A program made the translations under genes and the position numbers. Shown piece by piece: positions 27,858 through 37,198 of a stretch of 49,842 bases of DNA; the first letter of the stretch is position 1, and the number at the start of each line of letters is the position of its first letter. The DNA is taken from positions 1 to 49,842 of the forward strand of contig JABJJO010000050.1 of the NCBI GenBank assembly GCA_018660825.1, read 5' to 3'. The notes under the pieces are model-generated. The model made no database searches, had not been told where the DNA came from, and was given only the letters and a program-made list of their open reading frames with translations. The DNA comes from Planctomycetaceae bacterium (GTDB lineage Bacteria; Planctomycetota; Planctomycetia; Pirellulales; Pirellulaceae).

Positions 27858-30800
27858 CTACGAAGAACGAAGACCTGTTTTGTAACGTCCCCAAGCAATA
27901 AACATAAAGCCCCAGTTCAAGGTGACGACTAATGCGATGCTGCCGATTGCACTAGCGGCATTGTCCCCGGATCCGTAGGAGTGCAATCCGACTGAGCCTG
28001 TATCTGAGAGCAGAGGTAATCCGAAGTTAACGCCTGCCCAACTCATCATGATCATGGTAAATCCAAAAATAGTACCAGCGACCATGCCAAAATCGTTGAG
28101 CCAACCTGCAAAACGAGCGTGCAAGAATGCCAAGTAAATGAGCAGCGAGATTAGGGCCCAGACTTCCTTGGGGTCCCAGCCCCAGAAGCGTCCCCATGAT
28201 ACATCAGCCCACAGTCCGCCGAGGATCGTCCCTACCGCTAGTAAGAGCACTGCGATTTGGATGCATCGATAGCAGTATTTGGCAAGGGCAGCGCACTGTT
28301 CTGGCGGTCGAGAGTTTGAACTAGCCTTGCTATCCTGTAACCCCTGCGGCTTCATTTCTGTGGGCACGTTGGCAGTTACCGGTGGACGGTATTTTCCAAA
28401 GATATAATAACACAATGCGATATTCCCGAGGCCCAGTGCCAGTCCTCCTGCTCCGTAACTGGCAACGATCGTCAGCACATGAATCGTTAGCCAGAAGTTT
28501 GAACGTAGTACTGGTTGGAGTGGTGAAAAGTTATCGTTAATAATTTGAGTATCTGCTTGTTGCATATTTCCGAGCAACAATACGAGGCCACCAACACCGG
28601 CCATGATTGTCCCGCCCATACCAAAAAATCGACGTTTGTGCATTTCCTCAAATGTTGCCTGAGAGGCATCCACATCACCACGACGCATTAGGAAGTCGCT
28701 AACAATAAATAACGGACTAATGGCAGTTGCGAGTAGGAACCGCGGGATGATCCATAAGATCAAGATGAGACAGATCAGCCCAATAGCCCATACTCCGACC
28801 TTGTTCAAAGAAGTCCAATCGTCCGGTAGCAACGTAAAATAACTTGTTCCACCGTCACCGTCGTTGGTTAGTGTGAGGAAGTAAAACAGCCATAAAATCA
28901 ATGCGGCACGAAATATGGTGCTGAGATACCCCAGTTTTTGCCAGGTGTTTTCTTGTAAGCGATCGGATTGGCTTTTGGTAAGTTCACGCGCTTCGTTTAG
29001 AAAACGGATTTTCTTCAAAAATGGTGCAGCCGTTACTCGCCAAGCATCGGTGAGGGCCTGGCTAATTACCGGTTGCATTAAGAACCACGCGGCTAGTAGC
29101 GAAACAATAAACGGTACGAATACGACCGTTTCGTACATGTTTGTAACGGGAGCCCAATTCGTGATGGCAATCCGTAAGTAGAACCCATAGGTGGTCCAGC
29201 CAAGGCCGATAAACAAGAACGTAATTCCTAAATACAGCCCGAGTTTCTTGGTGGATGCTTTGCCAAACGAGAGTGCGAATCCAAACAACGCCAGTAAATT
29301 GAAAATTGCAGTGAATTGAAAGGGTTTGCTGTCGTTGTACCTAATCTCCGCTGCAATTCGATCCGAGGCCTGCTCGACTGGGTAAGCGGTATAAAGCAAC
29401 ATATCTGGATCTCGTTGTGATGCTTGTAGATTCGATTTCACCGTTTTGTCGCGCGCACTTGTTGCCCGTACTCCTAACTTGTTTAATGATTTCAAAAGCG
29501 CTGTTTCCGCTGCCGAGAATTCGGAGTTCCGGTTACTATTTGCTCGGTTGCGGTAAACGCTCACCAATGCATCCCAATCTCGGCGGACTTGAAGGATTTC
29601 TTTGTGCGATGAAAGCCCTGTCAGAATCCCACCCCTGGGTTGTTGTGTGTCTGCTCCACGACCGTGCAAAACAGCTTGCAAGCTTATCCAAGGCTGGATG
29701 ATTGTTCCTTCATCACGGTTCTTAGCGACGGCATAGGGATTGGATGCAGGGATCACCAACACCGCTTCTCGTCCGGCATAGAGCGTCGATTGCAATTCGA
29801 GGCACAGTACATTTAATTTCAGTGACTGCGACTGCATTTCACGAAACATCGACTGAAAGTCTTTGAGTTGTGTCGCATTTAAGCCTTGTGGAGATTTGGA
29901 GAATTCGTCTTGGACTTGTCGGAAGCTCTGTTGCATCGCTTGAATGTTAGCGCGAAACAAGAAAATAATCTCTGCAATCTTCTCCGTTGTCATTTCATCT
30001 GCGGCGACGACTGCCTGGCTACCTTCATCCGTTGGAACTTCAAATCCAAGAATGACAGCTGATTTTAGTTGCAGGTGGTAGGCATAGGTAATTGAATTAT
30101 TAATAGAAGCTGCCAGGCGTTGACCCGTTGCGAGCGGACCGTCGGGACTAGCAGCGGCTTTGCCAAAAACGTTGGCTAGATTCTGCAATCGTTCTGAGAG
30201 TGAACCACGTTTACTGGGGGTATCGAGTACGCGAACGATTTTTTGTACGGAAGAGCAAAATTGTTTGCGATCACCAACATCAGCGATGCGGATGTTACCG
30301 GTTAGCGGGTCAGTCGCATGTAGCGATACGCTGCGAAAGAGGTCAAGTCGCCCAAGTACTGTTTCGATGTGTTTGAAAAGCTTTTCATTAGGATCCGTTC
30401 CGGAGCGTTGTTGCTTGGCAGATTCCGTTAGCCAAGCTTGTAACGATGATGAATTTTTGATTTGAGCGGGTGAAACGTATTTGCGGACGCCATTTTCGAT
30501 TTCTACATCGAGTTTGCTGCGAACCTCTTCATGGGTGGCATAGATAAATGGCACATGTTCCCATTTGTCAGGTTCGACTAACCAACTCAGAACCAGTTCC
30601 GTGGCTGTCCATTTGCGTTTAAATTCATGTTGACCAGTCTCCGGAAAGAGGATTCTGACATTCGTGAATTTGTCCGAGGCCAATTCTTGGGGCGAGAAAT
30701 AATCCGCCATGTCGAGCGTAATTGATCCACGAGTTGTGTTGGCAATAACTTCAAGAATCTCGCTGGCATAGGAGTCGAACGGCTTAATACGCCCTTTGTG

Positions 30801-30938
30801 AAATACTGGTATGTACCGGAAATCATGTAGCTGAATATCTTGAGCGGCCGCAGTCGTCAGCGGTGTGAGGGATGCCACGCTTGTCACTAGAAGCATTAGC
30901 ATTGCCATTGAGAACCGATTTGTTGTTGAGGTAGCCAT
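27858..30938 (-). CDS. ccsA: CcsA/ResC-like cytochrome c biogenesis protein, long form
   Basis: The ATG at 30938 is chosen because it is followed by a clean signal peptide (hydrophobic stretch, then TAAAQD) and removes an overlap with resB; 1,026 residues result. The first part (about 28-545) is extracytoplasmic and begins with a HDFRYIPVFHKGRIKPFDSYA segment. The rest is polytopic and ends in the haem-handling CcsA domain. The tryptophan-rich WWD-like motif WGRFWGWDPKEVWAL lies at about 912-927, with histidine-bearing helices around it (WLTIHVLTIVASYGAGG; FLHARFAGW). CcsA moves haem outward and, with ResB/Ccs1, attaches it to apocytochrome c. Resb lies 55 bp upstream. Confidence 0.92.
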   Translation of the reverse strand: MATSTTNRFSMAMLMLLVTSVASLTPLTTAAAQDIQLHDFRYIPVFHKGRIKPFDSYASEILEVIANTTRGSITLDMADYFSPQELASDKFTNVRILFPETGQHEFKRKWTATELVLSWLVEPDKWEHVPFIYATHEEVRSKLDVEIENGVRKYVSPAQIKNSSSLQAWLTESAKQQRSGTDPNEKLFKHIETVLGRLDLFRSVSLHATDPLTGNIRIADVGDRKQFCSSVQKIVRVLDTPSKRGSLSERLQNLANVFGKAAASPDGPLATGQRLAASINNSITYAYHLQLKSAVILGFEVPTDEGSQAVVAADEMTTEKIAEIIFLFRANIQAMQQSFRQVQDEFSKSPQGLNATQLKDFQSMFREMQSQSLKLNVLCLELQSTLYAGREAVLVIPASNPYAVAKNRDEGTIIQPWISLQAVLHGRGADTQQPRGGILTGLSSHKEILQVRRDWDALVSVYRNRANSNRNSEFSAAETALLKSLNKLGVRATSARDKTVKSNLQASQRDPDMLLYTAYPVEQASDRIAAEIRYNDSKPFQFTAIFNLLALFGFALSFGKASTKKLGLYLGITFLFIGLGWTTYGFYLRIAITNWAPVTNMYETVVFVPFIVSLLAAWFLMQPVISQALTDAWRVTAAPFLKKIRFLNEARELTKSQSDRLQENTWQKLGYLSTIFRAALILWLFYFLTLTNDGDGGTSYFTLLPDDWTSLNKVGVWAIGLICLILILWIIPRFLLATAISPLFIVSDFLMRRGDVDASQATFEEMHKRRFFGMGGTIMAGVGGLVLLLGNMQQADTQIINDNFSPLQPVLRSNFWLTIHVLTIVASYGAGGLALGLGNIALCYYIFGKYRPPVTANVPTEMKPQGLQDSKASSNSRPPEQCAALAKYCYRCIQIAVLLLAVGTILGGLWADVSWGRFWGWDPKEVWALISLLIYLAFLHARFAGWLNDFGMVAGTIFGFTMIMMSWAGVNFGLPLLSDTGSVGLHSYGSGDNAASAIGSIALVVTLNWGFMFIAWGRYKTGLRSS

Positions 30939-30993
30939 GTTTTTTTGCCAGATGATTATTTTAGTTCGTTGCAAAGTAATTAATGTTGATGCA

Positions 30994-33900
30994 TTAAGTT
31001 GCATCAGTGGACGTTGATTGTTCCGTTGCGTCGGCGGGTTCAAAAAGTTTGTTAAAAGACTGCTTGGAAGACTGCTTGGAAGACTTAGGTTTAAAGAAAT
31101 ACGCCTTCATATAGAACATAATTGCGATACCAAGGCAAACGATTAAGCAGCCGAAATTACGAATCGCTCGGCCAGGATCACGGTTTACCGTAAGAACGGA
31201 CAAATACAAATCGGTTTGTAGTGAATCCGCAGGAATGACGCGTTCATATTCCGCTTCTCCGGGCTTCCAAGGCCCATTGAAGCTTTCTTGGAATAAGCGG
31301 TAACTGTGCCCATTAGTGGGGCTATCGAATTGGACAGGGGCGTTCATGGTGATGAATACGTCATGTCCAAAAGAGGCGGATTGATCCCAATAAACAGTCT
31401 CTCCAAAGACCTGTAGGTGATCGGCCAAATCGAGATCGGGAACGTCGAAAACGTGTTCATTGCCACCCGTGGTGCTTATCGATTTCAAATAATGGGTCGA
31501 ACGTAATTCAGCACTATGTTGACCAATATATTCTTTGGCCGGTTGGGGAGCTTCGATAAAATACAGGGTGTCGTGCTGCTGATCTAGCGTGAGAGAGACA
31601 CAGTAATTGTCGATTTCAAGTCGCGCAATGACTTTGGGTGGCCGACTCGAATCAATACCGCGCGAAACAATGGTGCCAACGGTCGCAGTGCCGTCGGCGG
31701 TAATAGCCGTTTGGCCCCAATATATCGTACCCGTTTGCTGTGCAACGGCTAGACCGTTTGGTTTAGGAATGTTGGTAACGACAATGGTAGGCGGTGTGCT
31801 TCCGTCGAGTGGGCACCGCATGATCTGGTTGTTGAGTGAATCAATCCAATAGATGGTTTCATTGATTGGGTCGAGAGCGATATTGCTAATAACACCGGCC
31901 GAGAGGGCGATTCGTTGAGGAGGTTCGTCATCAAATATACTCATCGATTGAATCATCGTGTTGCCGCCAATGGTATCGATCCAATAGAGGCGATTGTTTT
32001 CTACATCAAATGCTAAACTGTGTGGTTGATTGAGCCCTCCGCTGCTACCTTGGCCTTGATTACGTTGCCGCAATATTTGACCGTTTAAGAACGGTTTTGT
32101 ATCACCAGTATCGAGTTGTGTTATGTTGATTTCACGCTGCTGTGCATCTATCCAGTAAACAACAGTCCCTTGTTTCGCAGCCACCATTGCAAAGCCGGAA
32201 ACGCTGTGAGCATTGTCAGCGTCGCTAAGCCGCCCGCTTTCCGTTCGCGCGGGTACCTTTATTGGATGTGCAGTTGATTCGCCGATGCCAACTCCCCAGA
32301 TCTCTCGAGTGTTATTTAAGTCGACAAAATCGACCCAACTGGAAAAATGTGAAGCTTGCCGTGTACCAGGGTCAAGTTTACGTTCAAAGTCTTTCAATCG
32401 AATGCGGAACCCGATATCGAGGGCTTGCGTTGGCATGGAGACCACCAGAGTTTGTCCGCTTGGTTTATCGTATACACGAATTTCTTGGTCCGTGGCGCGT
32501 CGTTCTCCCGGCGCACCGACAAATGCTCTGATCCAATGTTCTTCAGTCGTCGTCCCAAAGGTGACTCGTACTAAGGCCATCACTCGCCGCTGTACGATCT
32601 GCAGGTCGCTGTTAAACGGCAAAGCCTGGCTTGCGACCCGGGGTTTATCGCTCGACTCGAAATCATTTACGTAAAACCGCAGCGGCGATTTGAACTGTGG
32701 CATTTGAAACCCATCAACAGCACTATTGACGCCACCGTCGTCGACGAGGCTACCGACGGAAACTAGTTTATTGGTGCGACGATTCCAATAGCGATAATAC
32801 AGCGTCCCATCATCACCTTGGAGGAATTCAATGCGCGAATAAACTTGTTCTTGAGCAGCAGGGTCGCCACCAAATGGCTGAATCGATTTTTTTGAAAAGT
32901 CAAACCAATAGGTGCCGTAAATCTTTTGATCAAAGTCGAATACATTGTGATGCGGCTTATTGGCAAACAACAAAATTTCCCGACCCCAAGGCGTTCCATT
33001 TTTATCGAGAACTTGAAGATGGGCCGTTGGGGATTCTGGCTCGGTCTGTTGAATGTTATTGGAGTAACCGTAGGTGGTGCCAGCTGTGCCTGGACGGCCT
33101 TCGACAGCGTCATTCCACAGTCCGAGAACTTTTACTTTGTAATCTGAGTTGGGTAATTCAATGATGGCATCGAGGCCTGTTGTATTTAAGTCCAGCTGGT
33201 GGGTTGTTCCGGCAATTCGCAACACGACCCGACCTTTAACGCCAAGATCGCCAGTGGGCGCGGCTTCGAGAAAGGCAGCACGGTACTCCGCATCGGGTGC
33301 TATCCACAGCATAACTTTCCCACCGCCGGCCTGCTGGGGTTGGCTGAATCCATAGGGATAGATGTCACCGTAGATCGCTTCTAAAGGGTTGGACAAGGGC
33401 ATGATCGTAATTGGAAAAGCGTTCGGTGATTCCGTATCGAATGCCCCCGGACGTTCTTCCTGTTTTCCGGTGTCCTCATCCAGAAATTGTTGCGGCGGAT
33501 TGCTCAGTACAATTTCAACTCGCGGTAGCGAAGATTTTTGTGAATCAGCCTGAAAGTCCAAGACCTCAATCTTGAGTTGTTGTCCATTGCTTTGCCCTTC
33601 GTGAGTTACCGTTTGGTCAACGACGATATCGTTAGGTTCGTGCCGTTGGGCAAGTTTAAAGATATGACCGCTCGACCATCTCAAACCGTTTTTGAGTAAA
33701 CCTTGGGTGAGCCCAAACTTTTTTCCACCCTCCAGCGTGTAGCCAAAATGGTGGTCATAATCTTCCCAGTTAAATGGCCCAGCAAGAAATGGTACGCGCA
33801 TTTGTGAATGCACAAATTCATCATGAATATGTTGGCTTGATTCGGAGTGGTCATCGACAATTTCAAGGTCAAAAAACATACGTCCTCGGTCAAAGGCGAA

Positions 33901-34290
33901 GTTTTCCATTTTGTGTTCAAAGATGGGGATTTGAGCATCGACACCATATTTGCGTCCAATGGCAGCACCGATTAGCAAAGTCAACAGTCCGATGTGGGTA
34001 ATCACAAAACCGGTTTGATTTCGTTTCCATGGATAGCGAATTGCCGCGGCGCAGAAAATATTGACGCCCAATGTAAAATTAAGGGCGTTAAACCACCATG
34101 TTTGATAGACGAAAAACTGAACCACTGCAGTGCCATAGGCCGCTTCGACAAAGGTTGCATAGCCGAGTGTAAAAGCCATGGAAAAGATGAGTACGACCGC
34201 TAGTTTCAGTGAAGCCAAAAACTTATGGCATCGTTGCACCGCTCGTAAGAGAACTGGCTGATCGGCGGTAACGCGCAGAGGCTTTGCCAT
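30994..34290 (-). CDS. resB: ResB/Ccs1-like cytochrome c biogenesis protein with inserted YWTD beta-propeller
   Basis: The 1,098-residue protein starts with the ResB membrane part: helices at about 27-48, 56-82 and 93-113, with FLASLKLAVVLIF and THIGLLTLLIGAAIGR. A long periplasmic region follows. The ResB-typical stretch FRIRLKDFERKLDPGT...WVDFVDLNN ends near residue 665, and its expected continuation, VFITMNAPVQF...YRLFQESF, resumes only at about 975. Between them lie six YWxD-like repeats, spaced 43-57 residues apart, near 708, 765, 810, 853, 906 and 963. This matches a six-bladed LDL-receptor class B/YWTD propeller. A last helix (about 1045-1067) closes the protein. It partners CcsA, encoded next, in system II cytochrome c maturation. 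Confidence 0.9.
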   Translation of the reverse strand: MAKPLRVTADQPVLLRAVQRCHKFLASLKLAVVLIFSMAFTLGYATFVEAAYGTAVVQFFVYQTWWFNALNFTLGVNIFCAAAIRYPWKRNQTGFVITHIGLLTLLIGAAIGRKYGVDAQIPIFEHKMENFAFDRGRMFFDLEIVDDHSESSQHIHDEFVHSQMRVPFLAGPFNWEDYDHHFGYTLEGGKKFGLTQGLLKNGLRWSSGHIFKLAQRHEPNDIVVDQTVTHEGQSNGQQLKIEVLDFQADSQKSSLPRVEIVLSNPPQQFLDEDTGKQEERPGAFDTESPNAFPITIMPLSNPLEAIYGDIYPYGFSQPQQAGGGKVMLWIAPDAEYRAAFLEAAPTGDLGVKGRVVLRIAGTTHQLDLNTTGLDAIIELPNSDYKVKVLGLWNDAVEGRPGTAGTTYGYSNNIQQTEPESPTAHLQVLDKNGTPWGREILLFANKPHHNVFDFDQKIYGTYWFDFSKKSIQPFGGDPAAQEQVYSRIEFLQGDDGTLYYRYWNRRTNKLVSVGSLVDDGGVNSAVDGFQMPQFKSPLRFYVNDFESSDKPRVASQALPFNSDLQIVQRRVMALVRVTFGTTTEEHWIRAFVGAPGERRATDQEIRVYDKPSGQTLVVSMPTQALDIGFRIRLKDFERKLDPGTRQASHFSSWVDFVDLNNTREIWGVGIGESTAHPIKVPARTESGRLSDADNAHSVSGFAMVAAKQGTVVYWIDAQQREINITQLDTGDTKPFLNGQILRQRNQGQGSSGGLNQPHSLAFDVENNRLYWIDTIGGNTMIQSMSIFDDEPPQRIALSAGVISNIALDPINETIYWIDSLNNQIMRCPLDGSTPPTIVVTNIPKPNGLAVAQQTGTIYWGQTAITADGTATVGTIVSRGIDSSRPPKVIARLEIDNYCVSLTLDQQHDTLYFIEAPQPAKEYIGQHSAELRSTHYLKSISTTGGNEHVFDVPDLDLADHLQVFGETVYWDQSASFGHDVFITMNAPVQFDSPTNGHSYRLFQESFNGPWKPGEAEYERVIPADSLQTDLYLSVLTVNRDPGRAIRNFGCLIVCLGIAIMFYMKAYFFKPKSSKQSSKQSFNKLFEPADATEQSTSTDAT

Positions 34291-34414
34291 AAGATTCTAA
34301 AGCTTTAGTGCTGAATGTTGAAAAAATGGGGCAAATGTAAGGTGGGAAATCTGTCGGGCAGATTTGATGGATATAAGAGACATTCTACGTGCGTTTGGGC
34401 GAAAAAAATATAGG

Positions 34415-34430
34415 CACGATTTCGTGTCAA
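34415..34430 (-). promoter_or_regulatory. Palindrome overlapping a TTGACA hexamer upstream of resB
   Basis: CACGA-TT-TCGTG (34415-34426) is a perfect inverted repeat. On the minus strand a perfect TTGACA (34430-34425) overlaps it, and TATATT follows after 12 bases, too close for an ideal sigma-70 promoter. It lies about 130 bp upstream of the resB start. It may be an operator-promoter for resB-ccsA, or the small hairpin with following T-run may act as a terminator. Confidence 0.3.
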
Positions 34431-34571
34431 AATGCTGTTAAATGTGATTGTTTAAGCAACGTTAATTATAGTCCACGCAAGGGCGATTTAGCAGGCGTGT
34501 AGAACCGTAATTTTTGATGAATATTCCCTGCCGGTATTTCGTTTTCAGCCGTAAACGGGGAGAAACAATGC

Positions 34572-35987
34572 CTACTTATTTCGAGTTCGATCGAGAATCC
34601 AGCCGACGATAATCGCGATGAAAAACACGGCGGCAGCGATACTGAGAATCATCCACGCATTTTGTCCGTCCTTGAGGTCTACCGCTGCGTCGATCAGCGT
34701 GGTCGAAATACTTGAGGGTGTTTCGGCATGGTGTCCCCACAGGTTTTTGACAAGGTCGATTAACATGACGAAAATCGCTACTTGCATCAAGAACACCATG
34801 AACAGACTGAACACGTTAAAGAATCCATAATCGGCTTCTTGCATGACTGGTGCTATCACATCACCACCGGTGCCTATGTCTGCCCCAGTTTGGTCTTGTC
34901 CACCATATGGATCTGCTGGTAGTGCAAAGGGATCCATTGGTGCGGCTGGTTCGGCTGGCATAGCAAAGGGATCTGACGCTGTGGCAGGATCGGTGGGAAC
35001 GGCGAAAGGATCAGCAGCTGCAGGGTCTGTCGGTATAGCGAATGGGTCAGCCGCTCCCTCTGGTTGTACGATTGTTGCGGTGTCGTCGCCAAATGCAATT
35101 GAATCTGACAATGCAATGACTTGAGATCCACTGTCGGACATTTCGTCGTCTTCTTTGCCGCCGAGAATAAACTCGTCGTCGACACCGGGTAATTCTAGGG
35201 AGCTACCACTTCCCATAGAAAGATCTAATACGTCGCCCTCAAGGGAAATCCCGCTGTCGTGAGGACTCGACAGATTGATGCCACTGTTTCCAGCGGCCAA
35301 GCCAACATCGCTGCTACCGGCAGGATCAAGCGGCATTTCTTCGCCGAGAACCAACTCATCTTCGGCAACCTTAAAACCGTCATTACCGATAGCAAATTGA
35401 GTCTCGTCGTCAGTCGATCCACCCAGATCCAGATTTAAGACTTCGTCACTCATTAGATCTGATTCTTCGCCAGCACCAAATTGAGTATCATCATCAGATT
35501 CAATAACGCCTTCGTCGTCTAAGTCCAAAGAGAGTGCTGCAAGGTCCGAAGCTGAAAGACCAGGGCTGTCATCACCAGCGAACATTGTTTTGTCTTCGTC
35601 GTCGAGGTCACCTTCTTCGAGGTCCAGTGAGAGATCGTCGGAATCGTCCAATTCTAATTCGAGTGAATCACCAAGGTTTAGGTCACTGTCATGCGGATTG
35701 ACGCTTGCTTCATCGCCAATAACGGTACCACTGCCGCCGGCTGTTGGAGATATTGGGGTTTCGTCGACGAGGACGGAATCATCGTCGCCGAATGGGCTGG
35801 TGGCGTGGACCTCTGGTATGTCAATCTCATTAGAATCGGCATAACGCTTCAGTTCTAGGTATGTAAATACAGTTTGATCAGCATCTTTGGTGCCGTGAAT
35901 TTTACCCGTACGGGCTAAGAACTGAAGTCGCTCGACATCAATGTTGAGGATCTTTGCAGCTTCGTTTAAATTGATTTTGTCTGCCAT
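34572..35987 (-). CDS. Membrane-tethered HTH (MerR/excisionase-like) protein with acidic region and DPFA repeats
   Basis: The 471-residue protein has three parts. Residues 5-52 (INLNEAAKILNIDVERLQFLARTGKI...FTYLELKRY) look like a MerR/excisionase-type helix-turn-helix. Residues 65-310 are highly acidic and low in complexity (LELELDDSDDLSLDLEEGD and similar). Residues 311-361 hold four copies of a DPFAxPxDPA repeat. Two membrane helices (about 381-408 and 445-466) end the protein with a short basic tail. The expected topology leaves the HTH domain in the cytoplasm, tied to the membrane by a long acidic linker. Function unknown; DNA or protein binding is equally possible. Confidence 0.78.
   Translation of the reverse strand: MADKINLNEAAKILNIDVERLQFLARTGKIHGTKDADQTVFTYLELKRYADSNEIDIPEVHATSPFGDDDSVLVDETPISPTAGGSGTVIGDEASVNPHDSDLNLGDSLELELDDSDDLSLDLEEGDLDDEDKTMFAGDDSPGLSASDLAALSLDLDDEGVIESDDDTQFGAGEESDLMSDEVLNLDLGGSTDDETQFAIGNDGFKVAEDELVLGEEMPLDPAGSSDVGLAAGNSGINLSSPHDSGISLEGDVLDLSMGSGSSLELPGVDDEFILGGKEDDEMSDSGSQVIALSDSIAFGDDTATIVQPEGAADPFAIPTDPAAADPFAVPTDPATASDPFAMPAEPAAPMDPFALPADPYGGQDQTGADIGTGGDVIAPVMQEADYGFFNVFSLFMVFLMQVAIFVMLIDLVKNLWGHHAETPSSISTTLIDAAVDLKDGQNAWMILSIAAAVFFIAIIVGWILDRTRNK
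34903..35055 (-). repeat. Four in-frame copies of a ~42-48-bp repeat (DPFAxPxDPA)
   Basis: Within the coding sequence above, four imperfect tandem units encode DPFAIPTDPAAA, DPFAVPTDPATAS, DPFAMPAEPAAPM and DPFALPADPYGG. Such repeats often change copy number between strains. Confidence 0.75.
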
Positions 35988-36002
35988 TTGTCGTTACCAT
36001 CT

Positions 36003-36031
36003 TTTATGAAAACAAGACATTGTCCCGTCAA
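36003..36031 (-). promoter_or_regulatory. Candidate promoter for the HTH-repeat gene
   Basis: On the minus strand, TTGACG (36031-36026), a 17-base spacer and CATAAA (36008-36003, four of six). The predicted start would be only about 10 bases before the ATG at 35987, so the mRNA would be nearly leaderless. That fits the lack of a good ribosome site. Confidence 0.3.
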
Positions 36032-36186
36032 AATCGAGAAATAAATGTCGTTTCGAACTTGAATAGGGACTTTCCGCGCCTTAGTGCGCATAGGTTACCT
36101 GTTCCCCTGTTCGGTATTTCAACTCCCTTTGCTTGACCTTTGTTTGTTGCAAAACTAAGGCAAAAACTACCAAAATCCTTCTGATT

Positions 36187-36549
36187 TTATTGACTAATAA
36201 GCTGTTGAATCTCTCTCGGTGTTGGGTTTCCCGAATTGTATTCGTCGAGTTGAAAATCCCAGCGAGCATTTCGAGTGCTAAGTAATTGTATTTTTCCGGT
36301 GCCCCGCTCGACGAGATAAACGCTTATGGCTTTAGACTTTACGTCAATAATTGTTATTTGCGTCCCCATCTCTAAATCGATGGACGACATCAGTAACTGG
36401 CTATTGTTGATCGTTGAAGTTGTGGTATCTGGTGTATTGGCTTGAGCCGAGATAGTGGTCAATTGAGATCCGAAATAACCGCTCAAAAACAAAACGATAC
36501 AACCGATACAGATTACCCACCTTCTATCCAATGTCATTTTATTCTCCAT
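36187..36549 (-). CDS. Small membrane-anchored or secreted protein of unknown function
   Basis: The 120-residue protein has a hydrophobic helix at 11-28 after a short basic start, then a Thr/Ser-rich stretch and a small folded region (about 50-120: LLMSSIDLEMGTQITIIDVKS, ISVYLVERGTGKIQLLSTRNARWDFQLDEYN). No family recognised. The C-terminal half has alternating hydrophobic residues typical of a small beta domain. GGAGA precedes the ATG at 36549; the ATG four codons later is an equal alternative. The gene is upstream of the HTH-repeat gene on the same strand but separated by about 200 bp. Confidence 0.65.
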   Translation of the reverse strand: MENKMTLDRRWVICIGCIVLFLSGYFGSQLTTISAQANTPDTTTSTINNSQLLMSSIDLEMGTQITIIDVKSKAISVYLVERGTGKIQLLSTRNARWDFQLDEYNSGNPTPREIQQLISQ

Positions 36550-36675
36550 AATTTCTCCGTGTACTAATTTGCGCTATCTGGTGTCGATGCGTGTTTTTCA
36601 TCTGAATACCCGCTGATAGTCATTGGTCTCGATTTTTGACAATTACATTTGATTGCTTCCTTGCAGCTTTCCCTC

Positions 36676-36703
36676 ATTCTATGGCTCTGGTCGCAAAGTT
36701 CAA
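36676..36703 (-). promoter_or_regulatory. Candidate promoter for the small anchored protein
   Basis: On the minus strand, TTGAAC (36703-36698), a 16-base spacer and TAGAAT (36681-36676, five of six). It would leave a leader of about 120 bases before the ATG at 36549. Confidence 0.28.
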
Positions 36704-36788
36704 GCTATTTTACGGCAAACGTTCAAAGAGTGCTTAGTTTTTGGACGAACATACTAGTATCCAAGGCACTTTTTTGTAGTGGTGAATT

Positions 36789-37190
36789 ATGTTCAGTGTG
36801 ACTCGCGAGATTGATTTTTGTTATGGCCATCGTTTATTGAATTATGATGGCAAATGTAAGCATCTACATGGGCACAACGGTCGGGCTGTGATTACGATCG
36901 CCGCGGAGACACTTGACCAGCGCGGAATGGTCGTTGACTTTAAGGACGTCAAGGTGGTTGTCGCCGGGTGGATTGACGATAATCTGGACCATCGCATGAT
37001 TCTTCATCGTGATGATCCAGTTGTGGAAACGCTGCAAGGGATGCAGGAACCACTCTATCTAGTCGATGAAAACCCCACAGCTGAAAATATCGCTAAGATT
37101 ATCTATGAAGTCGCCAAGAGTCACGGTTTTCCGATTGTTAAGGCCGAGTTATGGGAAACGCCACACTGCTTTGCCACCTATCGAGAGTGA
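36789..37190 (+). CDS. 6-pyruvoyl-tetrahydropterin synthase / QueD family enzyme
   Basis: The 133-residue protein has the zinc histidines H14 (YGHRL), H27 and H29 (KHLHGHNG), a catalytic-type cysteine C23 in GKCKHLHGH, VVDFKDVK (48-55), a LDHRMIL segment and the C-terminal ELWETP with the substrate-binding glutamate. QueD makes 6-carboxytetrahydropterin for queuosine and related 7-deazaguanines; the same fold makes 6-pyruvoyl-tetrahydropterin. The C-x3-H pattern favours a QueD-like enzyme, but no queC or queE lies nearby to confirm this. Confidence 0.88.
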   Translation: MFSVTREIDFCYGHRLLNYDGKCKHLHGHNGRAVITIAAETLDQRGMVVDFKDVKVVVAGWIDDNLDHRMILHRDDPVVETLQGMQEPLYLVDENPTAENIAKIIYEVAKSHGFPIVKAELWETPHCFATYRE

Positions 37191-37198
37191 CTTGAGAG

